A DNA stretch of 64,000 nucleotides from Candidatus Defluviilinea proxima. Lineage in GTDB: Bacteria; Chloroflexota; Anaerolineae; Anaerolineales; Villigracilaceae. A program made the translations under genes and the position numbers. The stretch's first letter is position 1. Each line of letters opens with the position of its first letter. Below the pieces are notes generated by a model that was given only the letters and a program-made list of their open reading frames with translations, had not been told where the DNA came from and ran no database searches. The DNA lies in the NCBI GenBank assembly GCA_016721115.1, contig JADKIW010000001.1, positions 4,603,501 to 4,667,500 on the forward strand. Direction: 5' to 3'. Below are positions 26,224-36,200 of the stretch, piece after piece.

Positions 26224-27732
26224 ATGTTCAAAAAAGTATTGGTAGCAAACCGAGGAGAGATTGCCGTACGCATCATCCGTGCGTGCCGCGAGTTGGGAAT
26301 CGAAACTGTCGCTGTATATTCTGAGGCAGACAGGCACGCGCTTCACGTCCGTTATGCAGACGAGGCATATTTATTGGGCCCTGCCCCGTCACGCGAATCG
26401 TACTTGCGTGCAGATAAGATCTTGGATATCGCAAAGAAATCAGGAGCCGATGCTATTCACCCCGGCTACGGCTTCCTCGCAGAACGCGAAGATTTTTCAG
26501 CCGCATGCGAGGAGAATAAAATCGCTTTTATTGGTCCGAAGCCATCAGCGATTGCGGCCATGGGCGATAAGATGACCGCTCGCAATACAGTTGCCGCGGC
26601 AGGAGTACCCGTAGTGCCGGGCACCGAAGGCGAAGCTGGGCTTCCCGATAATGAATTGCTCGCCATTGCACCTCAGATCGGTTTCCCGTTGCTGATCAAA
26701 GCTACAGCGGGTGGCGGTGGAAAAGGCATGAGGGAGGTAAAGTCCATTGAGGAGATGCCAGCCCTTTTACAGTCCGCGAGGCGTGAAGCGGAATCCGCTT
26801 TTGGGGATGGCAATGTCTATCTCGAGAAGTTGGTCGAAGGCGCGCGTCACATCGAGATCCAAATATTGGCAGACTCACACGGCAACGTCATCCACTTGGG
26901 CGAACGTGAATGTTCGTTGCAACGCAGGCATCAAAAACTTTTGGAAGAAGCACCTTCCTCTGAATTGGATGAGGAACTGCGCAATCGCATGGGCACAGTG
27001 GCCGTTAAAGCCGCACAGGCAGTGAATTATGTCAACGCGGGCACAATCGAGTTCCTGCTCGATAAAGACCGCAACTTTTACTTTCTTGAAATGAACACCC
27101 GCTTGCAGGTGGAACATCCTGTGACCGAAATGGTGACAGGCATCGACATCGTGAAGGAACAGATCCGCATCGCACGCGGACGTGCCCTAACCTACAAACA
27201 AGAAGATGTGAAGTTCAATGGCCATGCCATTGAATGCCGCATCAACGCTGAAGATCCCTACAACGGGTTCATGCCATCCACGGGGCGCATCACACACAGC
27301 CTGCTCCCCACCGGCCCCGGTGTTCGTGTGGATACGGGCGTGTACCCTGGCTTCGAGATCACGCCATTCTATGACCCGATGATCGCCAAGTTGATCGTGT
27401 GGGGTGAGACGCGCGCACAAGCCATTCTGCGTATGCGTCGCGCTCTTGAAGAATATCGCATCGTCGGCGTACGCACGAACATCCCCTTCCATCAAACCAT
27501 GATGGACTCACATCGCTTCATGGCGGGACAATACGATACACGCTTCGTGGAAGAACGTTTCTCCATGGAAGAAGCTGAGGAATATCGCAAGAACCACGAA
27601 GAGGTCGCCGCGATCCTTGCCACATTGGTAGCACATCGCACAACAGAACGTTCCGCACAGATCGTACAACGCAACGAGCGCGATACCAGCAACTGGAAAT
27701 GGGTCGGACGCTGGGAAAGAATGCACAGGTAA
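26224..27732 (+). CDS. accC: biotin carboxylase subunit of acyl-CoA carboxylase
   Basis: ATP-dependent carboxylation of biotin. The 502 residues show the N-terminal domain ([25 protein letters not shown]), the ATP-grasp loop [17 protein letters not shown], the active-site region [17 protein letters not shown] and [20 protein letters not shown], and C-terminal domain [12 protein letters not shown]. It is about 50 residues longer than E. coli AccC, with an extra C-terminal helical stretch like acyl-CoA carboxylase alpha chains, but lacks the carrier domain, which is the next gene 4 nt downstream. Confidence 0.95.
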   Translation: MFKKVLVANRGEIAVRIIRACRELGIETVAVYSEADRHALHVRYADEAYLLGPAPSRESYLRADKILDIAKKSGADAIHPGYGFLAEREDFSAACEENKIAFIGPKPSAIAAMGDKMTARNTVAAAGVPVVPGTEGEAGLPDNELLAIAPQIGFPLLIKATAGGGGKGMREVKSIEEMPALLQSARREAESAFGDGNVYLEKLVEGARHIEIQILADSHGNVIHLGERECSLQRRHQKLLEEAPSSELDEELRNRMGTVAVKAAQAVNYVNAGTIEFLLDKDRNFYFLEMNTRLQVEHPVTEMVTGIDIVKEQIRIARGRALTYKQEDVKFNGHAIECRINAEDPYNGFMPSTGRITHSLLPTGPGVRVDTGVYPGFEITPFYDPMIAKLIVWGETRAQAILRMRRALEEYRIVGVRTNIPFHQTMMDSHRFMAGQYDTRFVEERFSMEEAEEYRKNHEEVAAILATLVAHRTTERSAQIVQRNERDTSNWKWVGRWERMHR

Positions 27733-27736
27733 CCGC

Positions 27737-28234
27737 ATGAAATATATAACAACGATCAACGACAAGGAGTTTCTCGTTGAGGTGCTTGACGATCATCATG
27801 TAAGCATCAACGGAAAAACCTATCAAGTCGATTTTGAAGCTGTGAGCGGACAACCCGTCTACTCCTTGATACTCGATGGCAAATCACATGAAGCCTATGT
27901 GCGCGAAGGTGACGATGCCTGGCAGGTTTTACTGCGCGGCCGTTTGTATCCTGCCAAGGTGGAAGATGAACGCGAGAAACGCCTGCGCGTGGCGGCCGGT
28001 GGCGGCGTGGCCGAGGGCGGCGAGTATCATCTCAAAGCGCCCATGCCCGGACTCGTAGTGGCCATCCCCGTTGAAGAAGGTCAAGAGATCAAGAAGGGGC
28101 AAGTATTGCTTATTCTTGAATCCATGAAGATGCAGAACGAATTGAAATCCCCACGCGATGGTGTTGTCAACCGAATCAAGGTCAAGGCGGGGGAAAGTGT
28201 CGAACAAAAACAAGCACTGTTGAGCGTACACTAA
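27737..28234 (+). CDS. accB: biotin carboxyl carrier protein
   Basis: 165 residues; the C-terminal biotinyl domain contains ESMKMQNELKSPRDG with the biotinylated Lys in MKM and ends in QALLSVH. The N-terminal 85 residues are a beta-rich linker region (MKYITTINDKEFLVEVLDDHHV) typical of stand-alone carriers in propionyl-CoA or oxaloacetate-type carboxylases. It starts 4 nt after accC and ends 1 nt before the CYTH gene, so all are cotranscribed. Confidence 0.93.
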   Translation: MKYITTINDKEFLVEVLDDHHVSINGKTYQVDFEAVSGQPVYSLILDGKSHEAYVREGDDAWQVLLRGRLYPAKVEDEREKRLRVAAGGGVAEGGEYHLKAPMPGLVVAIPVEEGQEIKKGQVLLILESMKMQNELKSPRDGVVNRIKVKAGESVEQKQALLSVH

Positions 28235-28235
28235 C

Positions 28236-28904
28236 ATGCAAGAGATCGAAGCCAAATTTTATGTTTTAGATTTGGATCGGATCAGGATGCGTCTCCAATC
28301 TTTGGAGGCGCTTTTGATTCAAGAACGTGTGCTCGAGACGAATATCCGCTTCGACCTACCCGACGGCGGCCTCCGTTCCGAGGGACGTGTACTACGCCTC
28401 AGGCAGGATACCGAAGCCAAACTCACCTACAAAGGCCCCAGTTCCACCGATCAGGGAGTACTAAGCCACACTGAAATCGAATTCAATGTGGGAGATTACG
28501 ATAAAGCAAAAGCGTTTATAGAAGCACTGGGGTATCAGAAACTTTTTTACTACGAAAAGTATAGAACGACATATGAGCTCCATCAGACTTCCGAAGTCTT
28601 TGTGGAGCACCCCCGAAACGGAGTGGAGGGGGCTGAGACTTCGGAAGTCTTACACGTCATGCTCGATGAGCTCCCTTACGGGAATTTTGTCGAGATCGAG
28701 GGAGAAGGTGTCGAGTCCATTCGCGCCGTTGCCAACAAGCTCAATCTAAATTGGGACACTGCCGCTCCAATCAGCTACCATTTGTTATTCACACGCTTAT
28801 GCGCGAAACATCCTGAACTTGATCCAAGTGATTTATCTTTTTCCGCACTCAAGGGATTGGAAATCTCCGCCGAAGATCTATCTATCCGCGCGGCGAATGG
28901 GTGA
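28236..28904 (+). CDS. CYTH-domain protein (class IV adenylate cyclase / triphosphatase type)
   Basis: 222 residues beginning MQEIEAKFYVLD, the ExExK metal/triphosphate motif of the CYTH fold, with the further basic/acidic tunnel residues RLRQDTEAKLTYKGP and FVEIEGEG. CYTH proteins are class IV adenylate cyclases, thiamine triphosphatases or tripolyphosphatases; sequence alone does not decide. Residues about 117-138 (TSEVFVEHPRNGVEGAETSEV) are encoded by a 66-nt palindromic insertion that keeps the frame and seems absent from the family core. The gene is in an operon with the carboxylase subunits. Confidence 0.85.
   Translation: MQEIEAKFYVLDLDRIRMRLQSLEALLIQERVLETNIRFDLPDGGLRSEGRVLRLRQDTEAKLTYKGPSSTDQGVLSHTEIEFNVGDYDKAKAFIEALGYQKLFYYEKYRTTYELHQTSEVFVEHPRNGVEGAETSEVLHVMLDELPYGNFVEIEGEGVESIRAVANKLNLNWDTAAPISYHLLFTRLCAKHPELDPSDLSFSALKGLEISAEDLSIRAANG
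28585..28650. repeat. in-frame palindromic insertion in the CYTH gene
   Basis: Two copies of a 15-nt palindrome, AGACTTCCGAAGTCT (28585-28599) and AGACTTCGGAAGTCT (28636-28650), flank a 36-nt middle that itself has complementary CCCCC and GGGGG arms. The whole is 66 nt (22 codons); one flank plus middle is 51 nt (17 codons), so insertion or excision keeps the reading frame. It is comparable in kind to palindromic elements that invade coding genes in Rickettsia. Confidence 0.75.
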
Positions 28905-28916
28905 TTCTGTCAAACA

Positions 28917-28945
28917 TTGTCAATACGTTGGAATGGTTGTATAGT
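28917..28945 (+). promoter_or_regulatory. promoter of the pentapeptide-repeat gene
   Basis: -35 TTGTCA (28917-28922), 17-nt spacer, -10 TATAGT (28940-28945), about 55 nt before the start codon. Confidence 0.7.
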
Positions 28946-29006
28946 TCGAATGGGAATTCCGCATATATAGGATTAGATCTACTATCTATTCAGAAAGTTT
29001 GTTCAT

Positions 29007-29726
29007 ATGAAAATAACACAAGAAGAAATTGACAAGTTACTTACTGAAAGCAAGCGATCCCCGTTGGTTCTGAAAGGGTATGACCTGACCGAAACTAACC
29101 TGGCCGGAGCAAATCTAATCTATGCGGATTTGTCAGACTCTGAATTAACAGGCGTTAATTTGGTGGGAGCTAATTTGACAGGCGCCAAACTGCTAGGGGC
29201 AGAGTTAAGTGAAGTCAAATTGACTGGAGTCAATCTGGTGCAAGCTGATTTGACCAGCGCTATCTTAGTAGGAGCTGATTTGATGGGTGCAATTCTTGTT
29301 AAAGCCATCATGAATAACGCTAAATTGCTAGGAGCTGATTTGACAGCAGCAAGAATAACAGGGGCCAGATTAACTTACGCAAACTTAATACACACTGTTC
29401 TATTGGCATCTGATTTGAGTTTTGCCGATTTGAATCATTCTGAGTTAATTTGCGCCAATCTGACAGCGGCGAATATGACAGGAGCTAACTTGGAGAACTC
29501 TAATTTGGCAGAAGCAATTCTGAACGAAAGTAGACTGGCATCAGCTAGTTTGTATTCAGCAAAATTAATCAAGGCCAGCCTGTTGTGGACTGATGCTCGT
29601 TATGCTACTCTGATCGAGGCAAATCTATCAGAAGCTGACTTGAGAGGAGTTAGATACAATGATGAGACAAAATGGCCTGATGGGTTTGATCCAATTACTG
29701 CGGGAGCGATTCACACAGAATATTAG
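29007..29726 (+). CDS. pentapeptide-repeat protein
   Basis: 239 residues, of which about 25-225 are tandem A(D/N)LxX pentapeptides (LAGANLIYADLSDSELTGVN and on), forming a right-handed quadrilateral beta-helix. Some family members protect DNA gyrase, but most have no known role, and nothing here identifies a target. No signal peptide, so cytoplasmic. Its base composition is clearly more AT-rich than the flanking genes. It has its own promoter and is followed by an attC-like palindrome 43 nt downstream, so it looks like an integron-type cassette. Confidence 0.9.
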   Translation: MKITQEEIDKLLTESKRSPLVLKGYDLTETNLAGANLIYADLSDSELTGVNLVGANLTGAKLLGAELSEVKLTGVNLVQADLTSAILVGADLMGAILVKAIMNNAKLLGADLTAARITGARLTYANLIHTVLLASDLSFADLNHSELICANLTAANMTGANLENSNLAEAILNESRLASASLYSAKLIKASLLWTDARYATLIEANLSEADLRGVRYNDETKWPDGFDPITAGAIHTEY

Positions 29727-29768
29727 AACGGGAAGAACTTCAATAGGAAAGTATTAGGTCAAGCCACC

Positions 29769-29895
29769 GCCCAACAAAGTACGCAACTGACGTGTGGGAG
29801 TCGGCGGCATTTACAAGCATTTTGGGCTTCGAGTTTTTACTGCATATCAAAAATTGTCCGCGCCACCCAAACGCCGCTAACGCAAACCGTTCAGC
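29769..29895 (+). mobile_element. attC-like recombination site
   Basis: R''-like box GCCCAAC (29769-29775) and R'-like box GTTCAGC (29889-29895) bound a 127-bp imperfect palindrome: the inner left arm CGTGTGGGAGTCGGCGG pairs with the complement of CCGCGCCACCCAAACG, with a long AT-rich middle. Position right after an AT-rich single gene fits a gene cassette. The R' box deviates from GTTRRRY by one base and no integrase is in the window. Confidence 0.5.
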
Positions 29896-29948
29896 ATGAA
29901 CGGCGGGGTAATTTGGGGCTCATCTTTAATAGAACCATCAGGTAATTC

Positions 29949-30785
29949 ATGAACAACAACATCGAACTTATGAATCTATATTGGACAACGGCTGGCATCT
30001 ACCCCGGTCGCGGCAAGATCAGTCGCTTTGATTTCAGGGACAGGGTGGAAATCTCTGCGAAAGCAGGCTTCAAAGGTATCGGCATCTGGCATACTGATCT
30101 GGAGCACATCACCCAATCGCTTACTCTCAAAGAAATGAAGAAGATACTCGATGACAACGGCATGAAACACGTCGAGTTGGAGTTTCTCAACGATTGGTTT
30201 CTCGAAGGTGCGCGCAAATCTGAAGCGGACAGTCGTAAGAAAAGACTATTTGAGGCGGCTGAAATCCTGCATGCCAAACATGTCAAGATCGGGGATTTTT
30301 ACAACTCAATTTGCCCCATGCCACGTTTGGTCGAGTCCTTTGCGGGGTTGTGTGCCGAGGCAGAAAAGTATGGCACATCCATCGGCTTTGAGATCATGGA
30401 ATGTGCTGTAGTCAACAACATCAAAGATGCGATCACAATGGTAGAAACCGCCGGGGCAAAAAACGGCGGGATCATCATTGATATCTATCAGGTGACCAAG
30501 CTTGGGATCACATATGAGGAGATCAGCCGCATCCCGGTCAACTATTTGACAAACGTCGAGTTGAACGATGGCTTCCTCCCCACCAACCCCAAGTACGATC
30601 CCCACAATCGAAACTTCTGCGGGGATGGCGAATACGATATCAAAGGCTTCATCCAATGCATACACGGTATGGGATACACCGGTCCTTGGGCGGTGGAAGT
30701 CATTGCGGAGGGACTGTCTGCCCTACCCTTGCGAGAGATGAGCACAAGAGCGTTTAATAGCACAATAGCTGAGTTCGCTAGCTAA
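29949..30785 (+). CDS. xylose-isomerase-like TIM-barrel sugar isomerase/epimerase
   Basis: 278 residues of the AP-endonuclease-2/xylose isomerase-like fold: FRDRVEISAKAGFKGIGIWHTDL early, acidic metal-ligand strands IGFEIMECAV, IIIDIYQVTKLG and NVELNDGF, and GYTGPWAVEVIAEG near the end. Such proteins isomerise or epimerise sugars or inositols with a divalent metal. The kinase next door, 23 nt downstream, suggests a two-step sugar catabolic unit; the sugar is unknown. Confidence 0.85.
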   Translation: MNNNIELMNLYWTTAGIYPGRGKISRFDFRDRVEISAKAGFKGIGIWHTDLEHITQSLTLKEMKKILDDNGMKHVELEFLNDWFLEGARKSEADSRKKRLFEAAEILHAKHVKIGDFYNSICPMPRLVESFAGLCAEAEKYGTSIGFEIMECAVVNNIKDAITMVETAGAKNGGIIIDIYQVTKLGITYEEISRIPVNYLTNVELNDGFLPTNPKYDPHNRNFCGDGEYDIKGFIQCIHGMGYTGPWAVEVIAEGLSALPLREMSTRAFNSTIAEFAS

Positions 30786-30808
30786 AACCAAAACGGAGAT
30801 ACCCTAGA

Positions 30809-31606
30809 ATGAAAATTGCCTGTTTCAGCGTCGCCGCCATGGATTTCTTCCCCCAACAGAACAAATACTTTGCGGGCGGAAATTCTCTTAATCAAGCAGT
30901 CCGCTTCCACCAAATGGGATACCAAAGCGCATTCGTCGGTCCACTGGGAACCGATGAAGCTGGGGACCAAATCGCCGCGTTAATGGAATCGGAAGGGATT
31001 GATACATCTCACGCCTATCGCGTCAACGGACAAACTGCCAGCAACAAGATCATCCACGATGATATGGGCGAACGGTATGGCATTGAAGGTGCATGGGAAG
31101 GCGGTGTATACGAGACATTTCAATTGTCAGAAACAGACTGGGACTACATCAAAGATTTTGATGTTTGGTCCACACATGCAAACGGTCCCTGCTATTTGAG
31201 CGCGCTGGAGCGAAAAAGCGCATCCCAATTCATGAGCGTGGACTTTTTGCATCTCAAGGATTATGACCTGTTGGAAAAGAGTCTACGTGTTATAGATATT
31301 GCCTACTTCGGGGGAACCATGGACATGGCAGATGATCTGGCTCGAATTGCAAAAAACAATCGCGGCATAGTGATCCTCACACTGGGGGCTGAGGGCAGTA
31401 TCGCTTTTGAAGGTGGCAAAAAATACACACAAAAAGCGTTGCCAATGGACAAGGTCATTGATACTACCGGCTGCGGGGATGCATTTCAATCTGCATTTAC
31501 TGCATCGTATATTAAGACAAAAGACATTCAAGCAGCACTTTTGGCAGGGGCCGAATTGGGGAGAATAGCCGCGTCCAGTTTTGGTGGAATTCCCTGGAAA
31601 TCATAA
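30809..31606 (+). CDS. PfkB-family carbohydrate kinase (fructoselysine-6-kinase-like)
   Basis: 265 residues. The start MKIACFSVAAMDFFPQQNKYFAGGNSLNQAVRF and the C-terminal anion-hole motif DTTGCGDAFQSAF define a ribokinase-type enzyme; the N-terminus is closest in style to FrlD. It phosphorylates a sugar or sugar derivative with ATP. Together with the preceding TIM-barrel gene it resembles a FrlC/FrlD-like pair, but no deglycase or transporter is visible, so fructoselysine use is only one option. Confidence 0.88.
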   Translation: MKIACFSVAAMDFFPQQNKYFAGGNSLNQAVRFHQMGYQSAFVGPLGTDEAGDQIAALMESEGIDTSHAYRVNGQTASNKIIHDDMGERYGIEGAWEGGVYETFQLSETDWDYIKDFDVWSTHANGPCYLSALERKSASQFMSVDFLHLKDYDLLEKSLRVIDIAYFGGTMDMADDLARIAKNNRGIVILTLGAEGSIAFEGGKKYTQKALPMDKVIDTTGCGDAFQSAFTASYIKTKDIQAALLAGAELGRIAASSFGGIPWKS

Positions 31607-31632
31607 TATTTTAAGTAAAACCGAAGATACTA

Positions 31633-31661
31633 TTGAAAACAGTATTGAAACAACGTATACT
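31633..31661 (+). promoter_or_regulatory. promoter of the M4 protease gene
   Basis: -35 TTGAAA (31633-31638), 17-nt spacer, -10 TATACT (31656-31661), 44 nt before the chosen ATG at 31705. This argues against translation from the in-frame upstream start. Confidence 0.7.
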
Positions 31662-31704
31662 GACACTATCCATCCGCCCCCATTTATCACTGAAAGGATA
31701 CTCC

Positions 31705-32862
31705 ATGCATAAACATCATCACCCGATCAATTGCATCGTTCCTCCGCATGTGTTGGAAGGTATTGCCACCAATGGCACAACAGCACAAAGAAGTCTTGCC
31801 ATCAGCACACTCAAGATGTCAGCATCCATGCAAGGACAACGCCGCGCCCTTGCAGACTTTAATCCTGCAGCCTTTCGTGCTGCGGCAGCAGGTGGCAAAG
31901 AACGGATTATTTACGATGCAAAGAACGGATCAACTCTTCCCGGGGCTATTATCCGCAATGAAGGCGGCTCACCTTCCTCCGATGTTGCCGTCAACGAAGC
32001 CTACGATGGCAGTGGCGCGACCTATGACCTTTATAAAGATATTTATAAAAGAAATTCCATAGATGGCAACGGGATGCGCCTCGACTCAACCGTCCATTAT
32101 CAGAAAGGCTACGACAATGCTTTCTGGGATGGGGAACAAATGGTGTACGGTGACGGCGATGAGAATTTACCGGCAAGTGACCGTCTCTTCAATCGCTTCA
32201 CCATCGCGATCGATGTGATCGGTCACGAACTGACACATGGCGTCACCCAGTTCGAAGCCAAATTGAACTACTCACAGCAATCCGGAGCTTTGAACGAATC
32301 GATGTCAGATGTGTTCGGCTCCCTCGTAAAACAGTACCAGCTCAACCAGTCCGCACTTGAAGCGGATTGGATCATCGGCGCAGGTTTGCTGACAGCGAAC
32401 GTCAACGGCTTTGGAATTCGCTCCATGAAAGCGCCGGGGACTGCGTACGATGATCCTGTGCTTGGCAAAGATCCTCAACCTGCTCACATGAAGGACTATG
32501 TCAACACCGCCAGTGATAACGGCGGCGTACACATCAACTCCGGCATACCCAATCACGCCTTTTACGTTGTCGCAACCGAGATAGGCGGTTCGGCATGGGA
32601 CAAAGCCGGGCAGATCTGGTATGCAACTCTCAAAAACAAATTGGCCAGCAATTCCAACTTCCAGGATTGCGCTAATTTTACTTATCAAACAGCAGGCGAA
32701 TTGTATGGCGCAGGAAGTATTCAGCAACAAGCCGTGAAGATTGGCTGGTCCGAAGTGGGTATCACTGTGGACGGTACATCCACGCCTCCTCCCCCAGCCC
32801 AATCTGGTAGCGGCTGTCTGGAAGGACTCCTACGCGCGATCGGCGCCGCACCAGCAAAGTAA
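31705..32862 (+). CDS. protealysin-like M4 metalloprotease
   Basis: 385 residues without a signal peptide. It begins with the short protealysin-type propeptide (HHPINCIVPPHVLEGIA, including the conserved Cys-x-x-Pro-Pro stretch), followed by a thermolysin-fold catalytic part: HELTHGVTQF zinc motif, NESMSDVFG third-ligand Glu, and GGVHINSGIPNHAFY with the active-site His region. Protealysins act intracellularly or are exported without a classical signal and mature autocatalytically. The adjacent downstream gene encodes an emfourin-type inhibitor, as in the Serratia protealysin operon. Start 31705 is preceded by AAGGAT. Confidence 0.93.
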   Translation: MHKHHHPINCIVPPHVLEGIATNGTTAQRSLAISTLKMSASMQGQRRALADFNPAAFRAAAAGGKERIIYDAKNGSTLPGAIIRNEGGSPSSDVAVNEAYDGSGATYDLYKDIYKRNSIDGNGMRLDSTVHYQKGYDNAFWDGEQMVYGDGDENLPASDRLFNRFTIAIDVIGHELTHGVTQFEAKLNYSQQSGALNESMSDVFGSLVKQYQLNQSALEADWIIGAGLLTANVNGFGIRSMKAPGTAYDDPVLGKDPQPAHMKDYVNTASDNGGVHINSGIPNHAFYVVATEIGGSAWDKAGQIWYATLKNKLASNSNFQDCANFTYQTAGELYGAGSIQQQAVKIGWSEVGITVDGTSTPPPPAQSGSGCLEGLLRAIGAAPAK

Positions 32863-32873
32863 AAGGAACAACC

Positions 32874-33194
32874 ATGTATATCGAACACATTAAATTCGAA
32901 CGCACTGGTGGCTTTGCGGGCATCCGCCTTGCCGCAGATATTGAATTGGACAAATTACCTGAAGACCAGAAACGCGAGATACTCGACCTGCTCGACGAAA
33001 TGGACTTTGATGATCTCCCGGAAAAACTTGAAGATAAAAAATCCATACCTGACGAATTCATATACTCCATTGTGGTTGTTTCAAGCAAAAAGGAATATAA
33101 AGTAGTCGGCGGCACGTCAGTCATGCCAGACAAAATGACACCCTTGATCGAGATACTTGAACAATTTGCAAAAAGACAGGCGCGAAAAAAATAA
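32874..33194 (+). CDS. emfourin-like inhibitor of the M4 protease
   Basis: 106 residues starting MYIEHIKFERTGGFAGIRL; the RTGGFAGIRL segment and the late SIVVVSSKKEYKVVGGTSVMPDKMTPLIEIL match the emfourin family, stoichiometric protein inhibitors of protealysin-like proteases. It begins 11 nt after the protease stop, so enzyme and inhibitor are made together. Cytoplasmic; no signal peptide. Confidence 0.85.
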   Translation: MYIEHIKFERTGGFAGIRLAADIELDKLPEDQKREILDLLDEMDFDDLPEKLEDKKSIPDEFIYSIVVVSSKKEYKVVGGTSVMPDKMTPLIEILEQFAKRQARKK

Positions 33195-33230
33195 AAAATC
33201 ACCCCGCAAAATTTTGCGGGGTGATTTTTT
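33193..33230. terminator. bidirectional terminator
   Basis: A perfect 19-bp palindrome (core CACCCCGCAAAA/TTTTGCGGGGTG) with A6 and T6 flanks between the convergent inhibitor and ion-channel fusion genes. It lies 10 nt from the reconstructed stop (33240) of the latter. Confidence 0.93.
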
Positions 33231-33239
33231 ATTACAACT

Positions 33240-36200
33240 TTATCGGCAGGTTTGCGCAGGCTCGTACCATTCTCCAAGGCCCGCCTGTAATTGTCGTGCC
33301 GCGTTGACGGAAGAAAGGGTATTGCCTTCTGCATCTGGCGTCACTAATTGATAGAGCGTCGAGCGGAGGATCTCAGAGGAACGCGGGTATTGACCATCCA
33401 CATCGGTAAACATCCAACGAATATCAGAAGGATTTTAGTCAGCTTGGCAAAATCCGCTTCGTGCCCGATGGAGGATGTTGAAACTGGCGCATTTTTGACA
33501 AGCAAATATCTACCCGGCAAATTCTTTTGAGTTTCCTGCACGCCTTCCTTCATCAACCAATTGAGGAAAAATTCTGCTTCCTCTTTATGGGCGCTATCAT
33601 TATTGATACCAACCCCTACATCCGGTTGAAAGACAACAAAGGTCTCTTTACCTTGTGGCGCAGGAGGGGCAAATACAGACCACTCAAAGTTTGCAGACTT
33701 ATCGAACAGTTGCAAGTCCCAAGAACCGCCGAACAGCATTACGGCTCTCTGGTCAATAAAATATTGTTTACTGATGGTGTCATCCGTGATCTTGGAAGTC
33801 TCTTCTGGGGGAAGGGCCGCATTCAAAATGAAGGGTTTAAGATCAGAGACAGCCTGGAAAGCATCAACTATCTCACGGCTATCAAAGCATAGATGTTTCT
33901 CGGTCGTAAGCGAATACTTTTCGCGGCCTGGCGCCCCTCCTACAAAATTAACAAGGACACTTTGGAACATCTCACTATCTTGCGATGTAGCAAGCAAATT
34001 AGCAAATGGGATCTTGCCAGCTTCCTTGATCTTTTGCGAGTTGAAGAGGAGGTCTTCCCAAGTCTCCCACGTATCGGGCGAAGCTATTTCAGGGTGCCTC
34101 GCAAAGAAGTTCTTGTTGTAATACACGCCTTGCACCACACCCACATAAGGCATGGCGTAATATTGATTATCACTGCCCTTCCAAGGTTCGCTTTTGCTCT
34201 CATCGAACCTTTCAGCAATAGGCAAGGCGCCTAGTGGTTCCAGATATTGCGTCAGACGTGTATCGTAGGGATAGACAAAGAATACATCGGGGCCGGAATG
34301 TCTGCCTAATTGATCCAATAGGATCGAACGGTAATTCGCTCCCATCACTGCCTCATATTGGACATGGATCGTTTTACCGTGATCGCTGGCATATTGCTCG
34401 AACGTTTTCAACAGCGCCTTCATCGGCTCGGTATCTTCAGGTCTCCATGTGCCAAACCGCAAGGTAACAACCCCGCTCCTTCCCTGATCGGCATCAGAAG
34501 TGGATGAAGTCGTTTGTGTGTCTTTCAAATCCAGATTAACGATTTTATCGACCAACGAACCGGCAGTCTCTTTGGATGGTTCGAGATGGAAAACACCGTA
34601 ATAGATGCCAACACCGCCCAACATGGCCAGCACCAGAATAAATGGATAGACGAAGCGGCCGATCATATTCAAGCTGATGCGTTTATCCTGCAACGATTTC
34701 TTCTCTTTTTCATCTTCGACTTCTTCGCTTCGCTTTTCATACCGAATGCTGATCGTCTCCAATAAAACGATCAATGCGGACATCGCATACGCGGCATAGA
34801 ACAGATACTCCATCGCCACGGTATAACCGATCTCAGGAAGTGAGCTTGCCAGGTTCAAATGGAAAAAGGCGGTGGTCAATAAAGCCGTTGAGCCAACACC
34901 CAATCTTTCAGAATGGCCCAGCGGCAAGAAGAACGTGATATAAGCCAGGACAAGGGTAAAGAGTAACGGCAACAGACTTTTGATGATGAATTGAAGCGAA
35001 GTGCGTTGGACGTCAATGCCCACGTTGATAAGAGAAAACTCAGTCGTAGTATTGCGTCCAAAGTTTTGAGGGTCACCGAGAGTGGACGTAGTAGAGAATA
35101 TGCTTTGCTCTGCGATCGCATCCACTACCCGCCAGCCAAACAAGGACGCATATGCCCCATTGTCTTTGAAATGTTCCATCAAAGAATTGCCGCCAGTGTC
35201 TTTCATACCGATACGATCCACCACGTATTGAACGAACGAAGTAGTAGCATTCTGGTTACGGAACTGGATCACAAGTTGTTGACGGTCGAAGGGATATTCG
35301 TAGAACAGGAATTGATTCTTGAACGTACCGGTGACTCGATATGTTTCTGTAGTGATGCCGTTCTTGTCAGTCTCTGCAGGGCGGATCAATGTTAGCGTGA
35401 CCGCATCTGGGCTGGTCGCATTGCTAAAAATAATATCGGCTGGCTTGAAAGCATCGTCCTGCGAATTGGAACGATAGCGCACCCACATGTAGAAATCCAT
35501 TTTGTAAGTGGAAGTCTTGATATCCACATCTTGAATGTCTACGATGTCGATGCCGGAGTACACAATGTTCGCAACATAAACATACCTGCCATCTACGGTT
35601 GTGATACGTCCGCTGTCGACTTGCTTCTTCAGGTCCTCCACCTTGAATTGTTCAGGGCGAGTGATCGGAATGAACTGGATCATGCCAGAAACAATATTGC
35701 CGTTCTGGTAAACGCCAAAACGCGGAGAACGGGATACATCATGAGAAAGGTCAAAATAGATCGAACCGGCCAATCCACGCACGCCGGTTTCGGGTGTTTC
35801 CATTTTGGAGAGTTCAGTAAAAACGGTCTCTGAGCCACCGACTTTTGTGCGTTCAAGCGCAGTTAGGATCGTAAGCGCCGCATCGTAGCCGTTCTTCACT
35901 TTATCATCTGGCACATTTTGCGCTGTAACATCCGTGCCCGATGATTTTTTCCCCATCAAACTTTGATATGCACGCTGAAAATCATTGGCATATGTGTCGG
36001 CGCTATCGAATATCAACAAACAAGTCGCAGTAACGCCATCCACAAAATAGGGCACACCCTCATTCTGACCGATAATTTCTTCCATAAACTCGGACTTGGA
36101 CATCGTGCTCGCGCCCATGATCGGATACGTAACACCTTTACGCTTCAATTCGATGAGCAATGTTGCGGCAGTCTTTTCATCAGTAGCGATAAAAACAGTT

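Noticed and set aside
28236..28904. Firm assignment of the CYTH protein as adenylate cyclase
   Set aside because: The ExExK motif is shared by triphosphatases; no cyclase-specific residue can be claimed from sequence alone.
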